A stretch of 5,724 bases of DNA, taken from NCBI GenBank assembly GCA_012512465.1, contig JAAZED010000083.1:1-5724 (forward strand), given 5' to 3'. Origin of the DNA: Oxalobacter sp. (GTDB lineage Bacteria > Pseudomonadota > Gammaproteobacteria > Burkholderiales > Burkholderiaceae_D). The position numbers and the translations under genes were made by a program. Below the pieces are notes generated by a model. It made no database searches. It was not told the DNA's origin and saw only the letters and a list, made by a program, of their open reading frames with translations. This document shows positions 1 to 5,651 of the stretch, piece by piece (the stretch's first letter is position 1; the number at the start of each line of letters is the position of its first letter).

Positions 1-1775
1 TGGTTGCACTGGTCGGCGTTTTCCGTGACTTCCATCTGGCGGAGCAGGGCGTTCATTTCCGACAGGGTAAGCGAGCGGTTGGCGCGTACGGAACGGTGAC
101 AGGAAATGGTTGCCAGCAGTTCATTGCGTTTTTCGCCTGCGATGACGGAGGTGCCATATTCATGAAGCTCGGTGAGCATGTCCTTGATCATGGATTCGAT
201 ATCCGATTCACGGAGCAGGGCAGGGATGCTGCGTATGGCGAGTGTGCCCGGTGAGAGGGAGGTGATATCAAAGCCCAGCGAAAGCAGCGTATCACGATAC
301 TCCTGGGCCGTGCCCGCCTGGATATCATCTGCCGTAAAGGAAATGGGCACGAGCAGGGACTGGGTTTGCAGGGTATTGGCGTCGACCTGTGCCTTGAGTT
401 TTTCGTACAGGATACGCTCATGGGCGGCATGCATGTCAACCAGGATCAGGCCATCCCTGTTCTGGGCGAGAATCCAGGTATCACGCAATTGTGCCAGGGC
501 GTAGCCTAACGGGTGCGTATCCGGTATGGCAGGGGCGCCTGCCGCCGGGAATGCCTGTGTCGCTTCCCCAGGGGAAGACTGCATGTCTGCAAGCGGTAAT
601 TCCGGCCTGTCTTTCAGGGCAGCAGAGACGAAGCTGCCATATTCGGTCAGGTTTTGCCTGACCATGTTTCTGCTGGCGGTTTCCGAGCGCCATATGCCGG
701 TTGAAGAGCCGGTCCTGATAACAGAAGGAGATGTGTCGACTGCGGTTGATACGGACTCTGCTGTTTTGGCCAGTGCCCGGCTGACGGTATGCTGGACAAA
801 CTGGTGAATGCTCCGGCTGTCACGGAAGCGCACTTCGGTTTTTGCCGGGTGCACATTGACGTCAACCGCAAAAGGCGGGATGTCGAGGAAAAGCACGTAG
901 CTGGGAAAACGGTTGCCATACAGCACATCTTCGTATGCCGCTCGTATGGCATGGGATAAAAGGCGATCGCGGACAAAGCGCTCATTGACATAAAAATATT
1001 GGGAGTCAGCCCGGCTGCGGGATGCTGCCGGCTGCCCGAGAAAGCCATACAGGCGGATACCCTGGGGGTTTTCTCCGGCCGACTGGTCAATAAAAAGCCG
1101 CGCACTGGCAAACTCCTTGCCGAGAATAATGGCTGAGCGTTCGTCAAGGGTGCCTGCCGGCCATTGTATAGCGGGTTTCTCATTATGTGAGAGGGCAAAG
1201 TGGATTTCCGGACGTGCCAGGGCAATACGCTGAACCACGTCGAGGCAATGGCCAAACTCTGTTTGCTCGGTTTTCAGAAATTTCCGGCGGGCCGGTGTAT
1301 TGATGTACAGTTCACGCACATCAATGGTTGTTCCCTGTTGCCCGGAAGCCGGTATGGGCTTGTCTGACATCGTGTCTCCGCTGATTTTCCACGCATGCTG
1401 CTCGGTGGCTGTGCGGGAATGGATGTCGATATGGGCTACCGATGCAATGGATGCCAGTGCCTCGCCACGAAAGCCGAGGGTGGCGACATTTTCCAGATCA
1501 TGCAGGTTGCCTATTTTTGACGTGGCGTGCCGCATCAGGGCAAGCCCGAGCTCTTCGGGAGGAATGCCTTTGCCATTGTCGGTAATGGCAATGCGCTTGA
1601 TCCCGCCATTCAAAAGGCGGATATCAATGCGGGTGGCACCGGCATCAATGGCATTTTCAAGCAGTTCCTTGACGACAGCTGCAGGGCGTTCGATAACCTC
1701 ACCTGCCGCGATCTGGGAGATGAGCTGGTCCGGCAGCAGGCGGATTTGATCTGGTTGTGATGATTCTTTCTTCAT
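1..1775 (-). CDS. mutL: DNA mismatch repair protein MutL (3' end cut by window edge)
   Basis: MutL is the mismatch-repair ATPase that links MutS mismatch recognition to strand incision and removal. I translated the minus strand from ATG at 1775 to the edge: 591 codons without a stop. The N-terminal GHKL ATPase is complete: KELLENAIDAGAT at residues 36-48 (E37 and N41 match the E. coli catalytic E29 and Mg-binding N33), DNGKGI at 66-71, ATSK at 84-87 and GFRGEAL at 101-107. HPAK with the conserved Lys is at 309-312. Roughly residues 330-435 form a low-conservation linker. The C-terminal dimerisation domain has DMHAAHERILYE at 447-458 and SCHR at 558-561, an endonuclease-type layout. The visible end, QCN (589-591), normally leads into HGRPTW, so only about 10-20 residues are missing. 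The start is fixed by an in-frame TGA at 1824-1826, with no other usable start upstream and no Met soon after. It is divergent from dedA. Confidence 0.97.
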   Translation of the reverse strand, partial: MKKESSQPDQIRLLPDQLISQIAAGEVIERPAAVVKELLENAIDAGATRIDIRLLNGGIKRIAITDNGKGIPPEELGLALMRHATSKIGNLHDLENVATLGFRGEALASIASVAHIDIHSRTATEQHAWKISGDTMSDKPIPASGQQGTTIDVRELYINTPARRKFLKTEQTEFGHCLDVVQRIALARPEIHFALSHNEKPAIQWPAGTLDERSAIILGKEFASARLFIDQSAGENPQGIRLYGFLGQPAASRSRADSQYFYVNERFVRDRLLSHAIRAAYEDVLYGNRFPSYVLFLDIPPFAVDVNVHPAKTEVRFRDSRSIHQFVQHTVSRALAKTAESVSTAVDTSPSVIRTGSSTGIWRSETASRNMVRQNLTEYGSFVSAALKDRPELPLADMQSSPGEATQAFPAAGAPAIPDTHPLGYALAQLRDTWILAQNRDGLILVDMHAAHERILYEKLKAQVDANTLQTQSLLVPISFTADDIQAGTAQEYRDTLLSLGFDITSLSPGTLAIRSIPALLRESDIESMIKDMLTELHEYGTSVIAGEKRNELLATISCHRSVRANRSLTLSEMNALLRQMEVTENADQCN

Positions 1776-1781
1776 GATCAG

Positions 1782-1787
1782 ATTATA
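1782..1787 (-). promoter_or_regulatory. Candidate mutL -10 box abutting the start codon
   Basis: On the minus strand a perfect TATAAT lies six bases before the mutL ATG (CTGATC intervenes). Transcription initiating at the usual distance would begin at or next to the A of the ATG, giving a leaderless or nearly leaderless mRNA. No purine-rich ribosome binding site precedes the ATG, which fits. I find no good -35 box at 16-18 bases. A TTGACA at 1827-1822 on the same strand is 34 bases away, too far to pair with it. Confidence 0.5.
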
Positions 1788-1873
1788 GCGGCGTTGAAAA
1801 GGGGACGCATCGTACCTGGATTGTCAAACAGGTAATATTTTATGATTTATGTGATGAAGCAGGATACAGCGGG

Positions 1874-1879
1874 TATACT
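1874..1879 (+). promoter_or_regulatory. Candidate -10 box for the dedA cluster
   Basis: TATACT (5/6 to the consensus) lies in the 175-base divergent region and would place a transcript start near 1886, about 65 bases before the preferred dedA ATG. The -35 position holds only a weak GTGATG/TGATGA. Another AT-rich stretch (TATGAT at 1841-1846) could serve instead, but its spacing to TTGTCA at 1821 is only 14. The call is from spacing and hexamer resemblance alone. Confidence 0.3.
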
Positions 1880-1950
1880 TTCACTTGTTTTCGGGTCTGT
1901 GCTCCCCGTTTTTTCGCACAGCAGATGATTGGATCAATTTTCGGATAATT

Positions 1951-2598
1951 ATGGATTTCATGCAGTTTCTCGACATGGTCATTCACGTCGACAAAACGCT
2001 GGGTATGGTAATCAGCAATTACAGGACACAGGTTTACGCGGTGCTGTTCGGCATTGTCTTTTGTGAGACTGGGCTGGTGGTCATGCCGTTTCTGCCAGGA
2101 GATTCCCTGCTCTTTATTGCCGGTGCTTTTTGTGCCACTGGCGCCATGGATATGTGGCTTTTGATGGCACTTCTCATTTTTGCTGCTATCTCGGGTAATA
2201 CGGTAAATTACTGGGTGGGGAAAAAGGTCGGACGAAGCGTATTTACAAAAGATTATGCCTGGCTTGACAAAAAGGCGCTTCATAATACCCAGGCATTTTT
2301 TGAAAAACACGGGGGAAAAACCATTACGCTTTCGCGCTTTGTGCCGATTGTCCGGACCTTTGCGCCTTTCGTTGCCGGTGTTTCCGATATGCCTTTCGGG
2401 CGCTTCCAGTTTTATAACATCACGGGTGGCGTCGTTTGGGTGGTGAGTCTTGTCGTTGCCGGCTATTTCTTTGGCAATATCCCCATTATCCGTGACCATC
2501 TGAATACGATCGTCCTGCTTGGTGTCTGCGCTGCGATTGTTCCTATCATCATTAGCGGCATCTGGCGCTTTTACCTCAAGGTTGTCCGCTCCAACTAG
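1951..2598 (+). CDS. DedA-family (VTT domain) inner-membrane protein
   Basis: This is a 215-residue polytopic inner-membrane protein of the DedA/SNARE-associated (VTT) family. Characterised members recycle undecaprenyl phosphate or phospholipids across the membrane and support membrane potential and drug or pH tolerance. From ATG 1951, the residues needed in E. coli YqjA all have counterparts: E39 in FCETGLVVMPFLPGD, D51 at its end, and R129 and R135 in SRFVPIVRTFAPFVAG. Hydrophobic segments lie near 28-48, 52-82, 158-178 and 187-206, with a glycine-rich FAPFVAG hinge. The frame opens further upstream at a TTG (1885), but those residues do not resemble the family N-terminus, whereas MDFMQFL does. 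A weak GGA sits six bases before the ATG; a second in-frame ATG is at 1960. It is first in a cluster with the lipoprotein and acetyltransferase genes. The physiological substrate cannot be read from sequence. Confidence 0.95.
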   Translation: MDFMQFLDMVIHVDKTLGMVISNYRTQVYAVLFGIVFCETGLVVMPFLPGDSLLFIAGAFCATGAMDMWLLMALLIFAAISGNTVNYWVGKKVGRSVFTKDYAWLDKKALHNTQAFFEKHGGKTITLSRFVPIVRTFAPFVAGVSDMPFGRFQFYNITGGVVWVVSLVVAGYFFGNIPIIRDHLNTIVLLGVCAAIVPIIISGIWRFYLKVVRSN

Positions 2599-2609
2599 TT
2601 TTTATTTTT

Positions 2610-3074
2610 ATGTTTTATCGATTTCGTTTTTTTATTCTGTTGTCCCTGGTATGCGCACTTTTTGCCTGTAAGAAGGCACCCGCTGAATATCCGCTTGCTG
2701 GCGCACCGGTTGGAAAACCCGCCGAAACAGCGCGTATCAAGGAGGGATCCATGTTTTTGCGCGGCCTGGATGATGAGCGCTTAAACAGCCTGGAGTTACC
2801 CAATCCTTATGCGGATTATGTGTATGTCATCAAGCCGGGCCATCACAGGCTCATGGGCATGAATATCCAGTCAGGCCATGTCATCATGCCGACGGATCTG
2901 CGCTGCTACAGTCTGGAAGCAGAACTTCTCCCGGGCGTGGATTATCTTCTTGTTGAGGACAAGGAAAAGGAGATGGCGCATCTGAAACGGGAAGATACCG
3001 GCGCCATTGTTGCCTCCGGTGAAAAGTATGAGCAAAAAGATCCTTATTCCGGCGCGTGTACCTGGGGAAAATGA
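2610..3074 (+). CDS. Small putative outer-membrane lipoprotein, unrecognised family
   Basis: The 154-residue product has a lipoprotein signal: basic start (R4, R6), hydrophobic core at 7-19 and a lipobox LFAC with the acylated Cys at 20. Lys at +2 is not an inner-membrane retention signal, so outer-membrane sorting is expected. The mature part (about 135 residues) starts with a Pro/Ala-rich tether (22-40) and then a small, probably beta-rich domain. A pattern seen in several small periplasmic lipoproteins is visible: YVYVIKPGHHRL near 70-81, then ELLPGVDYLLV near 105-115. Two cysteines, C99 and C150, could form a disulfide. I do not recognise a named family or function. It begins 11 bases after the dedA stop without a visible Shine-Dalgarno sequence, suggesting translational coupling, and its TGA overlaps the next ATG (ATGA). 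Confidence 0.88.
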   Translation: MFYRFRFFILLSLVCALFACKKAPAEYPLAGAPVGKPAETARIKEGSMFLRGLDDERLNSLELPNPYADYVYVIKPGHHRLMGMNIQSGHVIMPTDLRCYSLEAELLPGVDYLLVEDKEKEMAHLKREDTGAIVASGEKYEQKDPYSGACTWGK

Positions 3075-3541
3075 AGGTCGATATTCAAAGGGCTCAGTTA
3101 ACTGACGCGCGTGATATTGCCGTGATGACAGGCGAATACCGCGCGGAGATGGCAGCTTTGGCCGGTGTGTCAGAAATTGATTTTCAACTGAAGGAAGAAA
3201 CGGCCATACTGGACGAATTTCTGGATAATGCAGATTATGCGGTGTTGATTGCACGCAGTGTGCGTGGTCATCCGCTGGGTTATGTCACGCTCTTTGAATC
3301 CCAGCCGTATGCGGACGCTGCATACGGGATTATTGAACAGCTTTATGTCCGCCCGTTTTACCGCCAGCGCCGGATTGCCCGCCGCATGCTTAATGAAGCC
3401 AGGGAGTTTGCTTCAAAAAAACGATGGAGGCGCCTTCTGGTAACTTTTCCGGTATTTTTCTCGCTTGATGCGGCACGATCGCTTTTTGAAAAACAGGGAT
3501 TCAGGGACCCGGGGCAGAGAAAGCAGTGGCTGCTGATATGA
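3071..3541 (+). CDS. GNAT-family N-acetyltransferase with altered CoA loop
   Basis: This 156-residue protein has the GNAT acetyltransferase fold, which transfers acetyl from acetyl-CoA to an amine. A first beta strand (VDIQRAQLTDARDIAVM) opens the protein, LGYVTLFES near 69-77 is strand 3, and EQLYVRPFYRQRRIARRML at 89-107 is strand 4 plus motif A. SLFEKQGF near 137-144 is the usual motif B end. The pyrophosphate-binding signature Q/R-x-x-G-x-G/A reads R98-Q-R-R101-I-A103, so its central Gly is Arg, and the Gly usual after R98 is Gln. CoA binding may therefore be atypical, although many GNATs tolerate change here. The ATG at 3071 overlaps the lipoprotein stop by four bases and has GGGG four bases upstream. 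A GTG at 3056 would add five residues and is less likely. The substrate is unknown. The stop codon touches the terminator. Confidence 0.9.
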   Translation: MKVDIQRAQLTDARDIAVMTGEYRAEMAALAGVSEIDFQLKEETAILDEFLDNADYAVLIARSVRGHPLGYVTLFESQPYADAAYGIIEQLYVRPFYRQRRIARRMLNEAREFASKKRWRRLLVTFPVFFSLDAARSLFEKQGFRDPGQRKQWLLI

Positions 3542-3571
3542 AAAAAGCCGTCTTTAACAGGCGGCTTTTTG
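3541..3571. terminator. Bidirectional intrinsic terminator between convergent genes
   Basis: AAAAAGCCG (3542-3550) pairs with CGGCTTTTT (3562-3570), and the stem extends inward by TCT/AGG with one G-U pair, giving about 12 base pairs around the loop TTAAC (3554-3558). On the plus strand the T run ends transcripts of the dedA-lipoprotein-acetyltransferase cluster. On the minus strand the A run (3541-3546) becomes a U run that ends the homospermidine synthase transcript, whose stop is 12 bases away. Confidence 0.92.
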
Positions 3572-3582
3572 TTTGGAAACGA

Positions 3583-4992
3583 TTATTGGACCCTGATGTT
3601 TTTGAATTGCCAGGGATCGCTTTCATCCAGGTCTTCCTTGAAAGGCCAGTTGCGCCCGGATAATGGTGTCCAGTCGCCATACTCGCCAACGACCTCGCCA
3701 AGGTAAGGGCCGGCAATTTCCAGCATGACATTGTGGTCCATGTTATCCGGTTCAATAATGCTTTCTTCCGGATTGCGGATGGCATAAATGACACCCGCTA
3801 AGACGCCTGCAGCGACCTGCAGGCTGGTTGCATTATTATAGGGTACCAGATTGCGGGCCTCGCTGATGGAAAGGCGTGAGCCATACCAGTAGACGCCTTT
3901 TTTGTTCCCCATGAGTAAAACGCCCAATTCATCGACGCCCTGGTTGATTTCATCGCGGATGAGGATTTTTTTCGATTGCTCACGCCAGTTTTTCCCGGCC
4001 AGTTCATGCAGGGAAAGGATGGCATCATCGCAGGGGTGATAGGCGTAATGCACAGTCGGGCGATAGACTACCTTGTCGCCCTCCCGGACAGTCAGGTAAT
4101 CCGCAATGGAAATGGATTCGTTGTGGGTGATAAGAAAACCCAGATAGGCACCCTCAAGCGGCGTCCAGCTTCTGACTTTTACTGCTGCACCCGGCAGGGC
4201 CAGCATGATGGCTGACTGGCAGCCGGTTTCGTGGGAGACCCCATCTTCCGGCCAGTGCTTTTCATGGGTACCCCAGCCCAGTTCGCAGGGCTGAAGGCCT
4301 TCACCGATGAAGCCGTCAATTGACCATGTGTTGATAAACGTATCACGCGGTTTGTATATCGCAACATTCTGTGTATCACGCTCGGCGACATGGATAGTCC
4401 TGATTTCCAGTTGCTGCGCCAGTTTTGCCCAGTCTTCTTTCGTTACAGGATTGGCGTCAATGTTATTGTCTGCGGCCAGATTCAGGAGGGCTTGCTTGAG
4501 AAAGCCTGAGACCATACCCGGATTGGCGCCCTGGCAGATAACAGCTGTGGGGGCTTTTTTCTCTTTCCTGCCGAAATTCAACGCATGTTCTCGCAGCATG
4601 TAATTGGAGCGCTCGGAGAGGGTAGCGTTTTCTTTTGTATAGCCGCCTTCCCAGGGTTCGATGGAGGTATCGATGTAGAGGACTTCTTTTTCACGGCAGA
4701 GCGCCATGAGAGCCAGGCTGGAAACATTGACGGAAAGATTGACCAGGAAATCGCCTTTTTTCAGGTTGGGCTCAATAATAGAGCGGTAATTGGCTTCAGT
4801 CAGGGTGATTTGCTGATGAGTAATACCATAGGTTTTGGCAATTCCTTCCTCGTCTGCGTTAGCGGAAATCACCTTGATCTTCTCTGGTGTGATCGTCAGG
4901 TGACGCAAAAATAACGGGATAATACCCTTTGCAATGCTGCCCAGTCCGATCATGAGCAGATTACCCGTAAAATTCTCGCGTGGAATGTTCAA
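3583..4992 (-). CDS. hss: Homospermidine synthase
   Basis: The 469-residue protein is a bacterial homospermidine synthase, a cytoplasmic NAD-dependent enzyme that builds homospermidine from two putrescines (or putrescine plus an aminobutyl donor such as spermidine) with release of ammonia or diaminopropane. It has a saccharopine-dehydrogenase-like Rossmann start, MIGLGSIAKG (14-23, G16, G18 and G23). As I recall the Blastochloris viridis enzyme, its active-site residues Asn162, Glu210, Trp229, Glu237 and Glu298 correspond here to N157 (GANPG), E204 (HVAERD), W223 (NTWS), E231 (IGEG) and E292 (HNES); E112 in SIEPWEGGY probably matches Glu117. Length is normal (about 470-480). The start is TTG at 4992, supported by AAGGAT six bases upstream (minus strand). 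The next Met, M14, would destroy the first Rossmann strand. It stands alone, convergent to the acetyltransferase gene and divergent from the receiver gene. Confidence 0.95.
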   Translation of the reverse strand: MNIPRENFTGNLLMIGLGSIAKGIIPLFLRHLTITPEKIKVISANADEEGIAKTYGITHQQITLTEANYRSIIEPNLKKGDFLVNLSVNVSSLALMALCREKEVLYIDTSIEPWEGGYTKENATLSERSNYMLREHALNFGRKEKKAPTAVICQGANPGMVSGFLKQALLNLAADNNIDANPVTKEDWAKLAQQLEIRTIHVAERDTQNVAIYKPRDTFINTWSIDGFIGEGLQPCELGWGTHEKHWPEDGVSHETGCQSAIMLALPGAAVKVRSWTPLEGAYLGFLITHNESISIADYLTVREGDKVVYRPTVHYAYHPCDDAILSLHELAGKNWREQSKKILIRDEINQGVDELGVLLMGNKKGVYWYGSRLSISEARNLVPYNNATSLQVAAGVLAGVIYAIRNPEESIIEPDNMDHNVMLEIAGPYLGEVVGEYGDWTPLSGRNWPFKEDLDESDPWQFKNIRVQ

Positions 4993-4998
4993 TTTTTT

Positions 4999-5004
4999 AT
5001 CCTT
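4999..5004 (-). promoter_or_regulatory. Ribosome binding site that fixes the hss TTG start
   Basis: Read on the minus strand, AAGGAT lies six A residues before the TTG at 4992. It is the clearest Shine-Dalgarno sequence in the window, and no ATG or GTG lies in frame at a suitable distance. It decides the start in favour of TTG. Confidence 0.75.
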
Positions 5005-5083
5005 GTAATGAGGGCAGAGCCCAGGTTAAGAAAATGGCATAAGATCTCTTTTGATAAGTGGTTTTCAGGAGACTTAAACGGCA

Positions 5084-5122
5084 ACTCGCCTATTTTTCAA
5101 GGGATAAGCGAGTGGTTTTTTT
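5084..5122 (+). terminator. Terminator-like hairpin upstream of the receiver gene
   Basis: ACTCGC (5084-5089) pairs with GCGAGT (5108-5113), with an inner TAT/ATA extension after one mismatch, followed by GG and seven T residues (5116-5122). The orientation fits termination of plus-strand RNA. The outer stem is only six base pairs around a wide 18-base interval, so it would be a weak terminator. It could end a small plus-strand transcript, act as a leader attenuator for the receiver gene, or be chance. Confidence 0.35.
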
Positions 5123-5143
5123 ATTGCATGGAAAAAGCAATAA
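5121..5143. repeat. Inverted repeat TTATTGC / GCAATAA
   Basis: A perfect seven-base inverted repeat (5121-5127 and 5137-5143) flanks a nine-base centre. It adjoins the T run of the preceding hairpin and is followed by a second inverted repeat sharing the ATTG/CAAT core. Arrangement and location between divergent genes suggest an operator, although AT-rich DNA produces such symmetry by chance. Confidence 0.4.
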
Positions 5144-5147
5144 CCAG

Positions 5148-5166
5148 CAATTTTATTGTCAAATTG
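5148..5166. repeat. Inverted repeat CAATTT / AAATTG
   Basis: CAATTT (5148-5153) and AAATTG (5161-5166) are perfect complements around a seven-base centre, tattgtc. The 19-base dyad has a size typical of a dimeric regulator's site. On the minus strand it overlaps the TTGACA that is the best -35-like hexamer upstream of hss. Confidence 0.4.
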
Positions 5167-5255
5167 TTCATTTCGCAAATATTCCTGAGGCCGTTTTCAG
5201 GCTGATAGTTTACTTTTATTGGCATGAACGATTTATTTTGCAAAAAAATCGATAA

Positions 5256-5261
5256 TATACT
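5256..5261 (+). promoter_or_regulatory. Candidate -10 box for the receiver-domain gene
   Basis: TATACT (5/6 to the consensus) lies within an AT-rich run and would start a transcript near 5268, leaving a leader of about 18 bases. At 18-base spacing the -35 position is TTTATT, only a weak match, so an activator may be needed if this is the promoter. The leader's 14 bases before the ATG are all pyrimidines. Confidence 0.4.
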
Positions 5262-5285
5262 GATTCCACAGTTTTTCTTTTTCTT

Positions 5286-5651
5286 ATGAGAGTTGCTATT
5301 CTTGATTCAGATCCTGTTTCCGCGGCCAGAATGTCCCGTTCACTTTCTGCTGCCGGTTATGCCTGCCAGCTCTGTCGCAATCGTGATCGACTGATCGATA
5401 TGGTTGACTCCCAATTGCCGGATATCCTGCTGTTGCGTTTGGACGAGAAAGAGGAAGGCATTTTTTCACTGATCAGCCAGGTAAAGGAAAAAGGGGTCAA
5501 GAGAATCCTGCTTATGGTAAAAGCAGGGCAGGAAGCCCTGGTAAACGGAGGATTGTTCGCCGGGGGAGATGATTATCTGTGCCTTCCCGTAAGGCAGTAT
5601 GAATTGCAAACGCGTATCAGTGTGCTGGCCAGGCAGGAAATTCCTCCATGA
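5286..5651 (+). CDS. Degenerate response-regulator receiver domain protein
   Basis: The 121-residue product spans one CheY-like receiver fold with no output domain. It starts MRVAILDSDP, supplying the acidic pair D7/D9. The third strand PDILLLRLDEKEEG aligns with the usual PDLVLLDLxxPxxxG, which places Arg51 where the phospho-acceptor Asp should be (D53 is two residues on). The conserved Thr/Ser after strand 4 is probably V78 (ILLMVKAG), and the switch Lys before the cis-Pro is Leu100 (DDYLCLPV, P101). G93-G94-D95-D96-Y97 and the ELQTRI helix end at 106-111 are typical of OmpR-class receivers. It therefore probably cannot be phosphorylated in the normal way and may act as a pseudo-receiver. 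No Shine-Dalgarno sequence precedes the ATG; the leader is pyrimidine-rich. The stop overlaps the ATG of the next frame (ATGA). A frameshifted remnant of a longer regulator is the alternative. Confidence 0.82.
   Translation: MRVAILDSDPVSAARMSRSLSAAGYACQLCRNRDRLIDMVDSQLPDILLLRLDEKEEGIFSLISQVKEKGVKRILLMVKAGQEALVNGGLFAGGDDYLCLPVRQYELQTRISVLARQEIPP

Larger units (their letters stand above)
4993..5285. other. AT-rich divergent intergenic region with several inverted repeats
   Basis: This 293-base stretch separates the diverging hss and receiver genes and must hold both promoters. I find no credible protein: the open frames at 5008-5205 and 5058-5255 have no ribosome binding site and no recognisable content. 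It contains a terminator-like hairpin (5084-5122), an inverted repeat TTATTGC/GCAATAA (5121-5143), CAATTT/AAATTG (5148-5166), a short ATTT-cgc-AAAT (5171-5181) and CCTGA/TCAGG (5184-5201). On the minus strand TTGACA (5163-5158) could be an hss -35, but no convincing -10 follows at 16-18 bases. Confidence 0.7.

Noticed and set aside
172..1749. Several open frames on the plus strand and in the other minus frames across mutL
   Set aside because: MutL is continuous from 1775 to the edge with motifs in every section. The other frames are rich in Ser/Arg/Cys without domains and are antisense or frame shadows.
1822..1827. Perfect TTGACA on the minus strand upstream of mutL as a -35 box
   Set aside because: The -10 position 17 bases on reads CCCCTT, and the TATAAT near the ATG is 34 bases away, so no proper pair forms.
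1885..1950. Upstream TTG start that would extend DedA by 22 residues
   Set aside because: There is no ribosome binding site, the added residues do not resemble DedA N-termini, and the TTG would lie at or next to the predicted transcript start. ATG 1951 is preferred.
1840..2499. A 219-residue open frame on the minus strand opposite dedA
   Set aside because: It mirrors the DedA gene, has no recognisable domain, and the DedA frame carries all the family's key residues. It is a shadow of that gene.
3056..3070. GTG start giving the acetyltransferase five extra residues
   Set aside because: ATG 3071 makes the classic ATGA overlap with the lipoprotein stop and begins right before strand 1 of the GNAT fold.
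2296..3495. Thirteen-base match TTTTTGAAAAACA at 2296-2308 and 3483-3495
   Set aside because: Both copies encode common FEK codons (FFEKH in DedA, LFEKQ in the acetyltransferase), so the match is explained by protein sequence and not by a mobile or regulatory repeat.
5008..5255. Two 65-codon open frames in the hss/receiver intergenic region
   Set aside because: They overlap each other and the inverted repeats, lack ribosome binding sites and show AT-driven Phe/Ile composition without domain features.
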